Part shown: in pieces, positions 33,801-39,262 of the stretch
Layout: each line of letters opens with the position of its first letter
How positions within the stretch are numbered: the first letter of the stretch is position 1
Origin: Oxyruncus cristatus
Lineage: Eukaryota; Chordata; Aves; Passeriformes; Cotingidae
Assembly (NCBI GenBank): GCA_013399855.1
Contig: VXAY01006705.1
Location: 1-64,000 of the forward strand
Length of the DNA stretch: 64,000 nucleotides
Reading direction: 5' to 3'
The notes under the pieces: generated by a model
Told to the model about the DNA's origin: nothing
Databases searched by the model: none
Seen by the model: the letters and a program-made list of their open reading frames with translations, nothing else
Translations under genes and position numbers: made by a program

Positions 33801-35792
33801 TGCTGCAGAATGATTTTTTTTTTTTTTTTCCCCCCTAGAATAATAACTGGGGAAAGTGGATCTGGGCAGAGATCAGCCCTCGGGGGTTTGAATCATCTGT
33901 AAAAATTGTTCTTTGCACCCAGCAGCTTGCTTGTGCCGCAGCCACAAATCAGTCCGTAGCTGTTCACCCCGTGCGGAGCAACATAAAACCCACAGGCAGG
34001 AACCTCCACAGCAAAACTAAAGACAAATCCCTGATGCAGAACACGGAAAAGGCCAAAAGAACCTCGTGGCAGCTTTCAGAGAAGACTCATCTTAAAGCTA
34101 AGGAAGTAAGGAAGTCTCAGACCCACCTTAACATTGTCTGACTTCAACTCAAAATCGGTGTAAAGTCCTTTCAGAAAACCTGTCACCCTGATTACCTAAA
34201 AAACAGAAGAGAAGGAGTAAGTTAAGAACACTCCAAGCCTCTGCTGTAAGTAATAAAGTAATAAAGTAATAAATTAGTAAGTAATAAGAAGTAATAATAC
34301 AGCCCCTGGGGCAGCAGGAAACCTGCTGGCCTTGGTGTGACATCTTTAGAACTGGTTTTAGAGTGGGTTCCCTCCTTGCAGCTCAGGCCTCCCTTCCTGT
34401 TGAATTCCATCTTTACCCTCGATAGCTGGTGAATCCAAAAGATTTTTAATGTAAACACCAGCAGGGGAAGTTAAAGGAGGCTCAGGGGGGACATCCTTGC
34501 TTTCCACAACTCCCTGACAGGAGGGGGGAGCTGGGGGGGTCGGGCTCTGCTCCCAGGGAACAAGGGACAGGAGGAGAGGGAACAGCCTCCAGCTGGGCCA
34601 GGGGAGGGGCTGGTTGGACATCACACGGAATTTCTCCATGGAAAGGGTGGTCAGGCACTGCCCAGGGAGGTTTGGAGTGCCCAGCCCTGGAGGTGCCCAA
34701 GGAAGGCCTGGCCGTGTCACTCAGCGCTCTGGGCTGGGGACAGGATGGGGATGGGGCACAGGGGGGACTCCATGATCCTGGAGATCTTTTCCAACCTCAG
34801 TCATTCTGGGATTCCGCCCACCTGCTGCTATGAATTGCACAACAGAAACATTTGGTCGCCGTTCAAACAACAGCAATAACAGCAGACAGAGTGCACAGGA
34901 TCTTCAGCAGAGTTTGAGCCGGGTCCCCACACAAACACGTTGTGAATGTTAATGATTTTTACCTGTACTGTTCATTTGCCACTTTATTCATTGGCCCTTT
35001 AATACCATTTATTAGATTTGAAGCTTCAGAACGTTTAAAACTTCGGGATATGGACACACTGGTCATATGACCAGATGCTCTCACCTTTATCTCCAGGGAA
35101 ATTTTCCCCTCCAGCTCCTGCCCAACAGCCAAGGCCACGTCAGTGATCCCAGAGCTGCACGTTTCTAAGGAATGGGGTGTGATCCAGCAAGAGGATAAAG
35201 ATGGCTAATTCCTAATGGATTTATGAGCAGGGATCTAAAGGCGTTTTCCTGTTTTTAGAAGGATTTGATTTCTTCATTCACAGAATCATCCCAGAATGGT
35301 TTGGGTTGGAAGGACCTTAAAGCCCCTCCAGTGCCACCCCCTGCCATGGGCAGGGACACCTCCCACTAGCCCAGCTTGCTCCAACCTGGCCTTGGAGACA
35401 CTTCCAGGGATCCAGGGGCAGGCACGGCTTCCTTGGGAATTCCATCCCAGCCCCTCCCCACCCTCCCGGGGAAGAATTCCTTCCCAGCATCCCACCTAAC
35501 CCTGCTCCCTGCCCGCGCGAACCCCTCTTCCCACCACGCCCACCGCACATTCCCCCCGCGCCCCAACCCCTCGGCACTCCGGCAGTGCCCTGGGGGTGTG
35601 CCCGGCGCGGGGGTGCCCCGGGCCGGGAGGGGAGCGCCGGGGGTGCCCCGGGGTCCCGCCGCGTCCCACCTCAGAGATCAGGTCGTGCAGGTACCGGAAC
35701 GGCGGCTTGTTGAGCAGCGCGTCCGTCAGCGGCGGCTTGCGGATCACCTGCCCCAGGGTCTCCCGCGTCCGCCGCGCCACCGCCTCGTTCAT
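3679..35792 (-). CDS. TRAF3IP1: TRAF3IP1 (IFT54 / MIP-T3), complete 15-exon coding gene
   Basis: The protein is a component of the intraflagellar transport B complex that binds microtubules and tubulin and is needed for cilium assembly; it was also described as a TRAF3-interacting protein (family knowledge). Fifteen exons with GT-AG borders join in phase to about 652 residues, against about 690 for the long human form. Residues 1-118 form the conserved N-terminal calponin-homology-like domain (motifs [37 protein letters not shown]). Residues about 140-340 are a highly charged Lys/Arg/Glu/Asp region. [18 protein letters not shown] at about 423-440 is a family hallmark, followed by an acidic [13 protein letters not shown] stretch. 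Residues about 524-652 form the C-terminal coiled coil ([36 protein letters not shown]). The start at 35792 matches the family N-terminus. Extra alternatively spliced exons in the poorly conserved middle cannot be excluded. Confidence 0.96.
3945..4095 (-). mobile_element. CR1 3' end fragment
   Basis: Antisense CR1 tail beginning GAATCCCAGAACAGTTTGGG, in the last TRAF3IP1 intron close to exon 15. Confidence 0.85.
4220..4350 (+). mobile_element. CR1 3' end fragment
   Basis: Sense fragment with CTGTGGCTGCCCCATCCCTG and GGCCTGGAGCAACCTGG. It directly precedes the 20-bp minisatellite. Confidence 0.85.
4373..4695. repeat. 20-bp minisatellite, about 16 copies
   Basis: Unit GAATCCATGGCAGAACATGK with variant CTG/AAG and TG/GG positions. 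It lies in the last TRAF3IP1 intron between exons 14 and 15. Open frames across it are repeat artefacts. Confidence 0.95.
4967..5190 (-). CDS. TRAF3IP1: TRAF3IP1 coding exon 14, coiled-coil core
   Basis: Residues 524-597 include [37 protein letters not shown] and [12 protein letters not shown]. This is the conserved coiled coil used in the family for partner binding, including TRAF3 and IFT20 (family knowledge). Acceptor CCCTCAG|GAGAAG, donor AGAG|GTCAGT, phase 0 to 2. Confidence 0.96.
5308..5465 (-). mobile_element. CR1 3' end fragment
   Basis: Antisense tail starting AATCACAGAGTGGTTTCAGT and running to GCCACGGCTTCCCTGGGCAA. Confidence 0.85.
5815..5873. repeat. Short tandem triplication
   Basis: Three near-identical units containing AAAGGGATGCCATAAAAAGA, in the TRAF3IP1 intron after exon 13. 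Confidence 0.85.
6560..7240 (+). repeat. Low-copy duplicated segment, copy 1
   Basis: Matches 31215-31790 in reverse orientation. The stretch 6910-7130 is almost identical to the other copy (for example AAACCCGGGGAATGTTCCTT). I do not recognise a repeat family. It may be a mobile element or a local duplication. Confidence 0.8.
7430..7990 (+). mobile_element. CR1 3' region, longer sense fragment
   Basis: Includes AGGGAACAAGAGACAGGAGC, GGAATTTCTCCCTGGAAAGG and GCTGCCCAGGGAGGTTTGGA, the pattern of a GC-rich CR1 subfamily. Open frames here are repeat-derived. Confidence 0.8.
8334..8550 (-). mobile_element. CR1 3' end fragments, two subfamily pieces
   Basis: One piece reads ATCATTAAGGCTGGAAAAGA. 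A second begins GATCACAGAGTGGTTTAGGT and ends near CACTTCCAGGGATGG. Confidence 0.8.
9962..10340 (-). mobile_element. CR1 3' region
   Basis: A long antisense copy from ACGGAATCATGGAATTCCAG through CTCTCCAGGCTGCACATTCC, covering the classic CR1 3' segment. Confidence 0.9.
11640..11890. repeat. AT-rich low-complexity block
   Basis: Nearly pure A/T sequence with TAATATTTAT-like words, within a TRAF3IP1 intron. Confidence 0.9.
12530..13245. repeat. 34-bp minisatellite, about 20 degenerate copies
   Basis: Units carry AGGAAAACTACACTTCTCCC followed by TGGATCAGGACTTC, with frequent substitutions and small length changes. It is intronic in TRAF3IP1. Long open frames through it come from the repeat. 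Confidence 0.92.
13868..14250. repeat. Direct duplication copy 1 (unique head plus CR1 tail)
   Basis: The first about 190 nt are non-CR1 and nearly identical to 35096-35285 (for example AGGCCACGTCAGTG in AACAGCCAAGGCCACGTCAG). The remainder is an antisense CR1 end. Confidence 0.9.
14055..14260 (-). mobile_element. CR1 3' end fragment
   Basis: Antisense tail from ACGGAATCATCCCAGAATGG. It is part of the duplicated unit shared with 35281-35510. Confidence 0.9.
15127..15203 (-). CDS. TRAF3IP1: TRAF3IP1 coding exon 13
   Basis: It codes for [20 protein letters not shown] then SQTTDR, aligned with the conserved [15 protein letters not shown] start of the C-terminal coiled-coil region. Acceptor TCCACAG|GTGGGC, donor CAGG|GTAAGA, phase 1 to 0. 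Confidence 0.95.
15667..16745. repeat. AT-rich satellite with 65-bp period
   Basis: From about 15843 to 16700 a 65-bp unit is repeated about 13 times almost without change; 15667-15843 is an irregular related head. The unit combines AAATCTAAATCTATATATTT with TAAAAATTATATATAATTAT. It fills most of the 1554-nt intron between TRAF3IP1 exons 12 and 13. Confidence 0.97.
16758..16794 (-). CDS. TRAF3IP1: TRAF3IP1 coding exon 12, 37-nt microexon
   Basis: It codes for [12 protein letters not shown], matching the mammalian VELEEEEKHG segment. Acceptor GTTCAG|GAGCCT, donor CATG|GTATGT, phase 0 to 1. An AT-rich tandem array begins about 12 nt inside the following intron. Confidence 0.93.
16908..17265 (-). 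mobile_element. CR1 3' region
   Basis: Antisense copy between TRAF3IP1 exons 11 and 12, from CAGAATCCCAGACTGGTTGG to CTCTCCACCAAGCTGAACAT. Confidence 0.9.
17317..17422 (-). CDS. TRAF3IP1: TRAF3IP1 coding exon 11, acidic VVEAA exon
   Basis: It codes for [20 protein letters not shown] then [16 protein letters not shown], matching the conserved acidic DDQFVVEAA segment. The donor chosen is CCACAG|GTCGTA, which joins in phase 0 to the next exon. A second in-frame GT 9 nt downstream (AAAG|GTCTGG) would add VVK. Confidence 0.93.
17520..17585 (-). mobile_element. CR1-like tail fragment
   Basis: Short piece reading AATCCCAGGATCAGCGAGGT then TGGAAAAGCCCTCCAAGGTC, the tail of a different CR1 subfamily. 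Confidence 0.65.
17698..17781 (-). CDS. TRAF3IP1: TRAF3IP1 coding exon 10, RIPRPG exon
   Basis: It codes for [20 protein letters not shown] then SEPLLPE. The first motif is nearly invariant in TRAF3IP1 orthologues and anchors the alignment. Acceptor TTCCAG|GCGGAT, donor AAAG|GTGGGG, phase 2 in and out. Confidence 0.95.
17959..18040 (-). CDS. TRAF3IP1: TRAF3IP1 coding exon 9, short and poorly conserved
   Basis: This exon was found by phase logic. Exon 8 ends in phase 1 and the RIPRPG exon begins in phase 2, so an exon of length 1 mod 3 is required. This 82-nt piece has acceptor GGCAG|GCAGAG and donor AAAG|GTGTGG and codes for [20 protein letters not shown] then PPQPTQ. Its EVPPQPTQR end parallels the mammalian EVPETPEIPNE segment just before RRIPRPG. 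Confidence 0.85.
19050..19105 (-). mobile_element. CR1 tail fragment
   Basis: ATCACAGAATCACAGGGTGG then TTTGGGTTGGAAGGGACCTT, truncated soon after. Confidence 0.75.
20098..20187 (-). CDS. TRAF3IP1: TRAF3IP1 coding exon 8
   Basis: Entered in phase 1, this exon codes for [20 protein letters not shown] then EPAPAGKHK. It resembles the human EKQK...AGPAGQDK stretch. Acceptor TTGCAG|GAGCTG, donor AAAG|GTAGGG, phase 1 out. Confidence 0.83.
22318..22382 (-). mobile_element. CR1-like tail fragment
   Basis: GGGAATCCCAGAATCATTAA then GGTTGGAAAAGACCTCCAAG, truncated. Confidence 0.7.
23046..23121 (-). CDS. TRAF3IP1: TRAF3IP1 coding exon 7
   Basis: This codes for [20 protein letters not shown] and a short RPGGE tail, residues 340-364 plus one nucleotide. 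It resembles the Ser/Lys/Arg-rich stretch at this point of the mammalian protein. Acceptor TTTTCCAG|AGTGAA, donor GAAG|GTAACC, phase 0 in and phase 1 out. Confidence 0.85.
24180..24310 (+). mobile_element. CR1 3' end fragment
   Basis: Sense tail including GGAGCAACCTGGGTGAGTGG and TCTTTAAGGTCCCTTCCACC. Confidence 0.8.
27868..27928 (+). mobile_element. CR1 tail fragment
   Basis: Short sense tail AGGGATGAGCTTTAAGGTCC followed by CTCCCAACCCGAGCCATTCT. Confidence 0.7.
28184..28261 (-). CDS. TRAF3IP1: TRAF3IP1 coding exon 6
   Basis: Residues 314-339 ([20 protein letters not shown] through PDNE) align with the end of the charged linker, including a KDS motif shared with mammals. Acceptor TTTTGCAG|CCCACA, donor GAG|GTTAGT, phase 0 at both ends. 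Confidence 0.88.
28473..28850. mobile_element. Two CR1 fragments in opposite orientation
   Basis: 28473-28535 is an antisense tail (AATCCCAGAATGGTTTGGGT). 28540-28850 is a sense copy with GGACAGGACACAGGGAATGG and GGAAGGTGTCCCTGCCCATG. They form a small head-to-head pair. Confidence 0.85.
29107..29550 (-). CDS. TRAF3IP1: TRAF3IP1 coding exon 5, long charged Lys/Arg/Glu-rich exon
   Basis: Residues 166-313 are a low-complexity charged tract with repeated ER, RD, KD and RE dipeptides (for example [19 protein letters not shown]). This corresponds to the long basic/acidic region implicated in microtubule association in the family. Its purine bias makes the plus strand a near-continuous pyrimidine tract, so the long plus-strand open frames here are shadows. 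Acceptor TTTTAG|AGCAGG, donor AAAG|GTAAGG. Confidence 0.93.
29687..29827 (-). CDS. TRAF3IP1: TRAF3IP1 coding exon 4
   Basis: Residues 119-165 begin [20 protein letters not shown], matching the family junction between the N-terminal domain and the charged linker. The rest is Lys/Glu/Ser/Pro-rich and ends HRDKE before GAG|GTAGAA. Both borders are phase 0. Confidence 0.94.
30945..31210 (+). repeat. Ancient dispersed repeat of unknown family, copy 1
   Basis: It matches the reverse complement of 34830-35085 with clear but imperfect similarity (shared words include AAACTCTGCTGA and AATGGTATTAAA). It directly abuts the 31215 duplicated segment. Confidence 0.65.
31215..31790 (-). repeat. Low-copy duplicated segment, inverted copy 2, with gap
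   Basis: Reverse-complement match to 6560-7240 on both sides of the 31514-31636 gap. CGGAGCTTCCCAACCCTCCG occurs near both ends (about 31262 and 31794). Confidence 0.8.
31514..31636. other. Assembly gap (123 N)
   Basis: A run of N in TRAF3IP1 intron 3. It sits inside a segment duplicated in inverted orientation at 6560-7240, which suggests the missing sequence. Confidence 1.
31947..32108 (-). CDS. TRAF3IP1: TRAF3IP1 coding exon 3
   Basis: Residues 65-118 hold the most conserved core of the N-terminal domain ([19 protein letters not shown] and [17 protein letters not shown], ending CCLNK). The acceptor is CCAG|GATAAA and the donor AAG|GTGGGA, both phase 0. The gap 31514-31636 and an inverted repeat copy lie just downstream in the following intron. 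Confidence 0.96.
32588..32622. repeat. (TA)n(CA)n microsatellite
   Basis: An alternating TA run passes into ACACACACA, in the TRAF3IP1 intron between exons 2 and 3. Confidence 0.9.
34127..34195 (-). CDS. TRAF3IP1: TRAF3IP1 coding exon 2
   Basis: Residues 42-64 ([20 protein letters not shown] plus NVK) continue the N-terminal domain. The acceptor is TTTAG|GTAATC and the donor AAG|GTGGGT; both borders are phase 0 and the length is 69 nt. Confidence 0.95.
34478..34812 (+). mobile_element. CR1 3' region, sense
   Basis: Contains AACTCCCTGACAGGAGGGGG, GCTGCCCAGGGAGGT-type sequence and the terminal GGAGATCTTTTCCAACCTCA, in TRAF3IP1 intron 1. It is the same GC-rich subfamily as 7430-7990. Confidence 0.85.
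34830..35085 (-). repeat. Ancient dispersed repeat of unknown family, copy 2
   Basis: Inverted relative to 30945-31210, in TRAF3IP1 intron 1. It contains a 16-bp perfect palindrome CTGGTCATATGACCAG at 35059-35074. Confidence 0.65.
35096..35510. repeat. Direct duplication copy 2 (unique head plus CR1 tail)
   Basis: Same order and orientation as 13868-14250. Both copies share the unusual CTTGGAGACACTTCC variant in the CR1 part. It lies in intron 1 next to the TRAF3IP1 promoter. Confidence 0.9.
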
Positions 35793-36080
35793 GGCGGCGG
35801 CAGCGGGCCCCGGCGCTCAGCCGGGGCTCATCCCGAGCGGATCCAGCGGCAATCCAACCGGGATCGCCCCGGCAGCGGCCCGGCCGCGCTCCCGGCGTGC
35901 CCCGCGCCGCGCATGCGCGCAGCCCGTTGCTAAGGGGCAGCGCGGCCATAGCAACCGCGTCCCTGAGGTGGGAGGGGGAAAAACCGCCCGGAAGCGGCCC
36001 CGAAGCCGCCCGTGCCGGCCCTCCCCGGAACGATCCGCAAACCCGTGAACTCTGGGGCAGAGGGTGTGGATACGGGCGGG
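35500..36080 (-). promoter_or_regulatory. TRAF3IP1 CpG-rich promoter region
   Basis: The block surrounding exon 1 is markedly GC- and CpG-rich compared with both flanks and has no TATA box near the start, typical of a CpG-island promoter. Upstream of the ATG it contains an NRF1-like palindrome GCGCATGCGC at 35909-35918. It also has two X-box-like half sites in opposite orientation (GTTGCTAAGG at 35926-35935 and CCATAGCAACC at 35946-35956). The transcription start is not determined. Confidence 0.75.
35670..35792 (-). CDS. TRAF3IP1: TRAF3IP1 coding exon 1
   Basis: This exon codes for residues 1-41, beginning [19 protein letters not shown] and ending HDLISE. The donor is GAG|GTGGGA in phase 0. 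The ATG is the only start giving the conserved family N-terminus, and the exon sits inside the CpG-rich promoter block. Confidence 0.95.
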
Positions 36081-39000
36081 CAAAGTTGGGCATTTTCACT
36101 GCGGTGACGCTGTTTGGCTGGATCGCTAAAGGGGTGTGCCCATGAGCCGGCTGGTGCGAGCCAGCACGGGAAGGACATGGAGATGGCGGAGTGAGTCCAG
36201 AGGAGGCTCCAAGACATTGCGAGGGCTGGAGCCCCTGGGCCACGGCGCCAAGCTGGGAGAGCTGGGATTGTCCCGCCTGGAGAAGAGAAGGCTCCAGGGA
36301 GAGCTGAGAGCCCCTTGCAGGGCCTAAAGGGGCTCCAGGAGAGCTGGAGAGGGACTGGGGACAAGGGATGGAGGGACAGGACACAGGGAATGGCTTCCCA
36401 CTGCCAGAGGGCAGGGAGAGATGGGATAGTGGGAAGGAATTCTTCCCTGGGATGGTGGTGAGGGGCTGGGATGGAGTTCCCAAGGAAGCTGTGGCTGCTC
36501 CATCCCTGGAAGTGTCCAAGGCCAGGCTGGACGGGGCTTGGAGCAACACAGGATGGTGGAAGGTGTCCCTGCCCATGGATGAGCTTTAAGGTCCCTTCCA
36601 CCCCCAGCCAGTCTGGGATTCTGGGGATGCTGAGAGCCACAGTACAGCCCAGGCTGGATATTTTCCGTAGCATCCAAATCAAACCTCCCCTGGCACAGCT
36701 TGAGACCGTTTCCTCTCCTCCTCTCCTCCTGTCCCTTGTTCCCTGGGAGCAGAGCCCGACCCCACCTGGATTCACCCTCCTGCCAGGGAATTGTAGAGAG
36801 CATTAAAATCGCCCCTGAGAGACAGCAAAGAGTTTGAAAGTCGTTAATTTGGTAACTGGAGTCTGTATTAAGATTATTAAAACCCTTGCTGTATAATTCA
36901 AACAAAAATGAAGGATGAGCCCGTTTCTTTTCCAGTAAACACCAGACTGTGCTTCTGAAAATGGGGAGAAAAACCACACAAAAGTAACTTTAACTTGCAT
37001 CAAAATCCCAGTCCTCCAGCTGAACCCAGGTCTTTGCCACAGTGCACTCCCACCTGGGTCGGGAACAGCTCTCACAGAGATGGTGTGTCCGTGCTGAATT
37101 CCCCACTGCTACTGCTGCTCTGTGTGCGGCCCAGCCACCTGTGGTTTGCACTAATCAAGGCTGTGCCCCCCTCACACCTTAAACGCCAATTTGGGCCATT
37201 CCCAGTGAGACATCCAGGGACAAAGCAACTAAGCATCTAGAAATGCTGTTTTATTTTGTGAAGAACACTTGAAAAATAAAGACGAAAGCTCTTCCAGGCT
37301 TTGCAATATAACCATCATAACCCAGGGAATCACAAAGACTCCGTTTTCCAAAAGGGGTTCCCTCTCCCTACCCCCCCCCCCTATTTTCCACCAACTCTCA
37401 TCTTGTGGAATGACCCACGAGAGTTTTAAGGAAAAAAGAAAAACAACAAAAAATACGCAGTTTTGAGCCAATATTAAAAATAATCCAAGATTGGTTCAGT
37501 GCAGGTGCTGCTACATTACACTTGAACAAAGGCACAAAATCCCCTCTTGGAATTCACACTTGGATTTCTCCAAACTCCGTGTTCTCCGGGAGAAAGAGGA
37601 GGAGGGGGCAAGGCTGAGCTCAGTCCAGCTCTCCAGCAGGAGCTGGAGGAACTCAAGGGACAGCAAAGAAGTGCAATGCAGTGGAACCACCGGGAAACAT
37701 GGACCTTTCCAATCAGCACCTGGATCCCTCCCGGAAACCTGGGCTCCCAAGAACACTTGATTTGGAAGGCGGCGACAAAATAAGATAGGAAAGCATCAGC
37801 TGCCCTCACCTCAGGCAGGATATCTATCCATGAAACCAGGATTTCAGGATTCAAGTGAATTCAGGGACATTACATGGCCCCTTCTGGAGCTGACTTTTAA
37901 AGATATGCACAGAAATAAATAAACACTAACCATGTGCTTTGTGGTGCTGTTCACTTCTTCTTATTCTTCTTTTTTTTGCTGATATCTGAGTGTCAGATTT
38001 TATCTTTCAGCTGTCTGAAATACCAGAATGTTCTTAACAGGAAAAATCCCACCTTGGGCAAAATTTTAGGAGTCTGCTGAACTGGCAGCTCTTGCTACAA
38101 AATCTCCTCCACCGTTAAACCTTTGCTGCAGTTCCCAAAAGCAACTGGTATTTTGTCCTCTCGTTATTATTCATTAGGGATAATCAGGCTTACTTTTGAT
38201 CCTAACACTTCAGAACCTTGGACACACAGAGTCCTGCTGTCAGACAGAGGCTCCCCATCAGCCCTGTGACACCAAGAGAAACACGTTGTCAAATGTAACA
38301 GTGTCAGAACAACTGGAAAGATGAGAAATGAGGGAAATTCCTCTGAAAAAGGAGAGCACTGAAAATAAATACAAGCCCTTTTCCTGAGGACAGTAAAACC
38401 CACTTAACACCAAACATTGGATCTGACAATTCTTTCCGACCGTTTCATCTGTTAATGAAACTTCTGGACAACAAAAAAGTTGTCCTACAAACTGCAAAAT
38501 TCAATTTAGTGGCAACAAAAAAAGAAAAAAAGCCCGGGACACCTCAAAATGTGAGAGTACCACACTCTCGTTCCAGGCCACAGAAGCCCTCTGGGTTTTA
38601 CATCTTGACAGATCCTGAATTTGGCCTTTTTCCAGCCAATTCTCTACACTTTGTTCAGAGATTTCCACGTTTCCTTCATTCCTCGAGTCTGGCTGCAGCT
38701 CCTACAGACTTAGGGTTACATATAAAGAGAGAAAAGCAAATTCTGAAGTTACCGGCAGTAACTTCAGTGATGAGGGACGGGAAAAGAACTCTACAGAGAG
38801 ATGATTCTGACTGGATTAAAACTCAGTAGTGACGGTGCAACGTGTCAGATCTGCCTCCCCCAAAAAAATCCATTTAGGGAGAATACAAAAGAGTCACCGA
38901 TATTATTGAATGTATTACTCCATTTCCTCCTCGATAAAGTGCATTTACCCAGCCTGAGAGTAGGTACCACGTGGAGAAAGGGACACTAAAGCACTTCCCC

Positions 39001-39153
39001 GAGAGAGAGCAGAAGAAAAATCAGAGTTAGCCTCAATCCTACCCCCCCAGGTTGGCTCCGGGAATTCTTGAGGCGGCTTTGGGAAAGCCCCTCTGGCTGC
39101 TCCATGGTGGCAGACGGATACAGTGTGCTGTGGTGAGCAGAGCCCCTCCTGTG
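35793..39153. other. Intergenic interval between USP40 stop and TRAF3IP1 start
   Basis: It holds the TRAF3IP1 promoter (to about 36080), a sense CR1 copy (36170-36640), and about 2.5 kb of AT-moderate sequence with no recognisable exon. The latter must include the USP40 3'UTR. Short poly-C and poly-A runs occur (for example around 37370). Confidence 0.75.
36170..36640 (+). mobile_element. CR1 3' region, sense
   Basis: A long copy from GGAAGGACATGGAGATGGCG to CCCAGCCAGTCTGGGATTCT, located directly upstream of the TRAF3IP1 promoter. Confidence 0.9.
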
Positions 39154-39262
39154 CTATCTGAAAACCCCCACGTTGATGGAAAGAGCCACTTCTGGTTTCC
39201 GGGGCTTCATGTGCAGCTTCTGCTCCAGGAAAAAGGGCTCCTGGACACTCCTGGCTTGGCGA
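39154..39262 (-). CDS. USP40: USP40 terminal coding exon with stop
   Basis: It codes for RQARSVQEPFFLEQKLHMKP, then RKPEVALSINVGVFR and TAG (39154-39156), parallel to human SLSIHVGSFR. Acceptor CCGCAG|TCGCCA, entered in phase 2. The nearest canonical minus-strand AATAAA I noticed downstream is at 37250-37255, so the 3'UTR may be about 1.9 kb; this is unverified. Confidence 0.93.
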
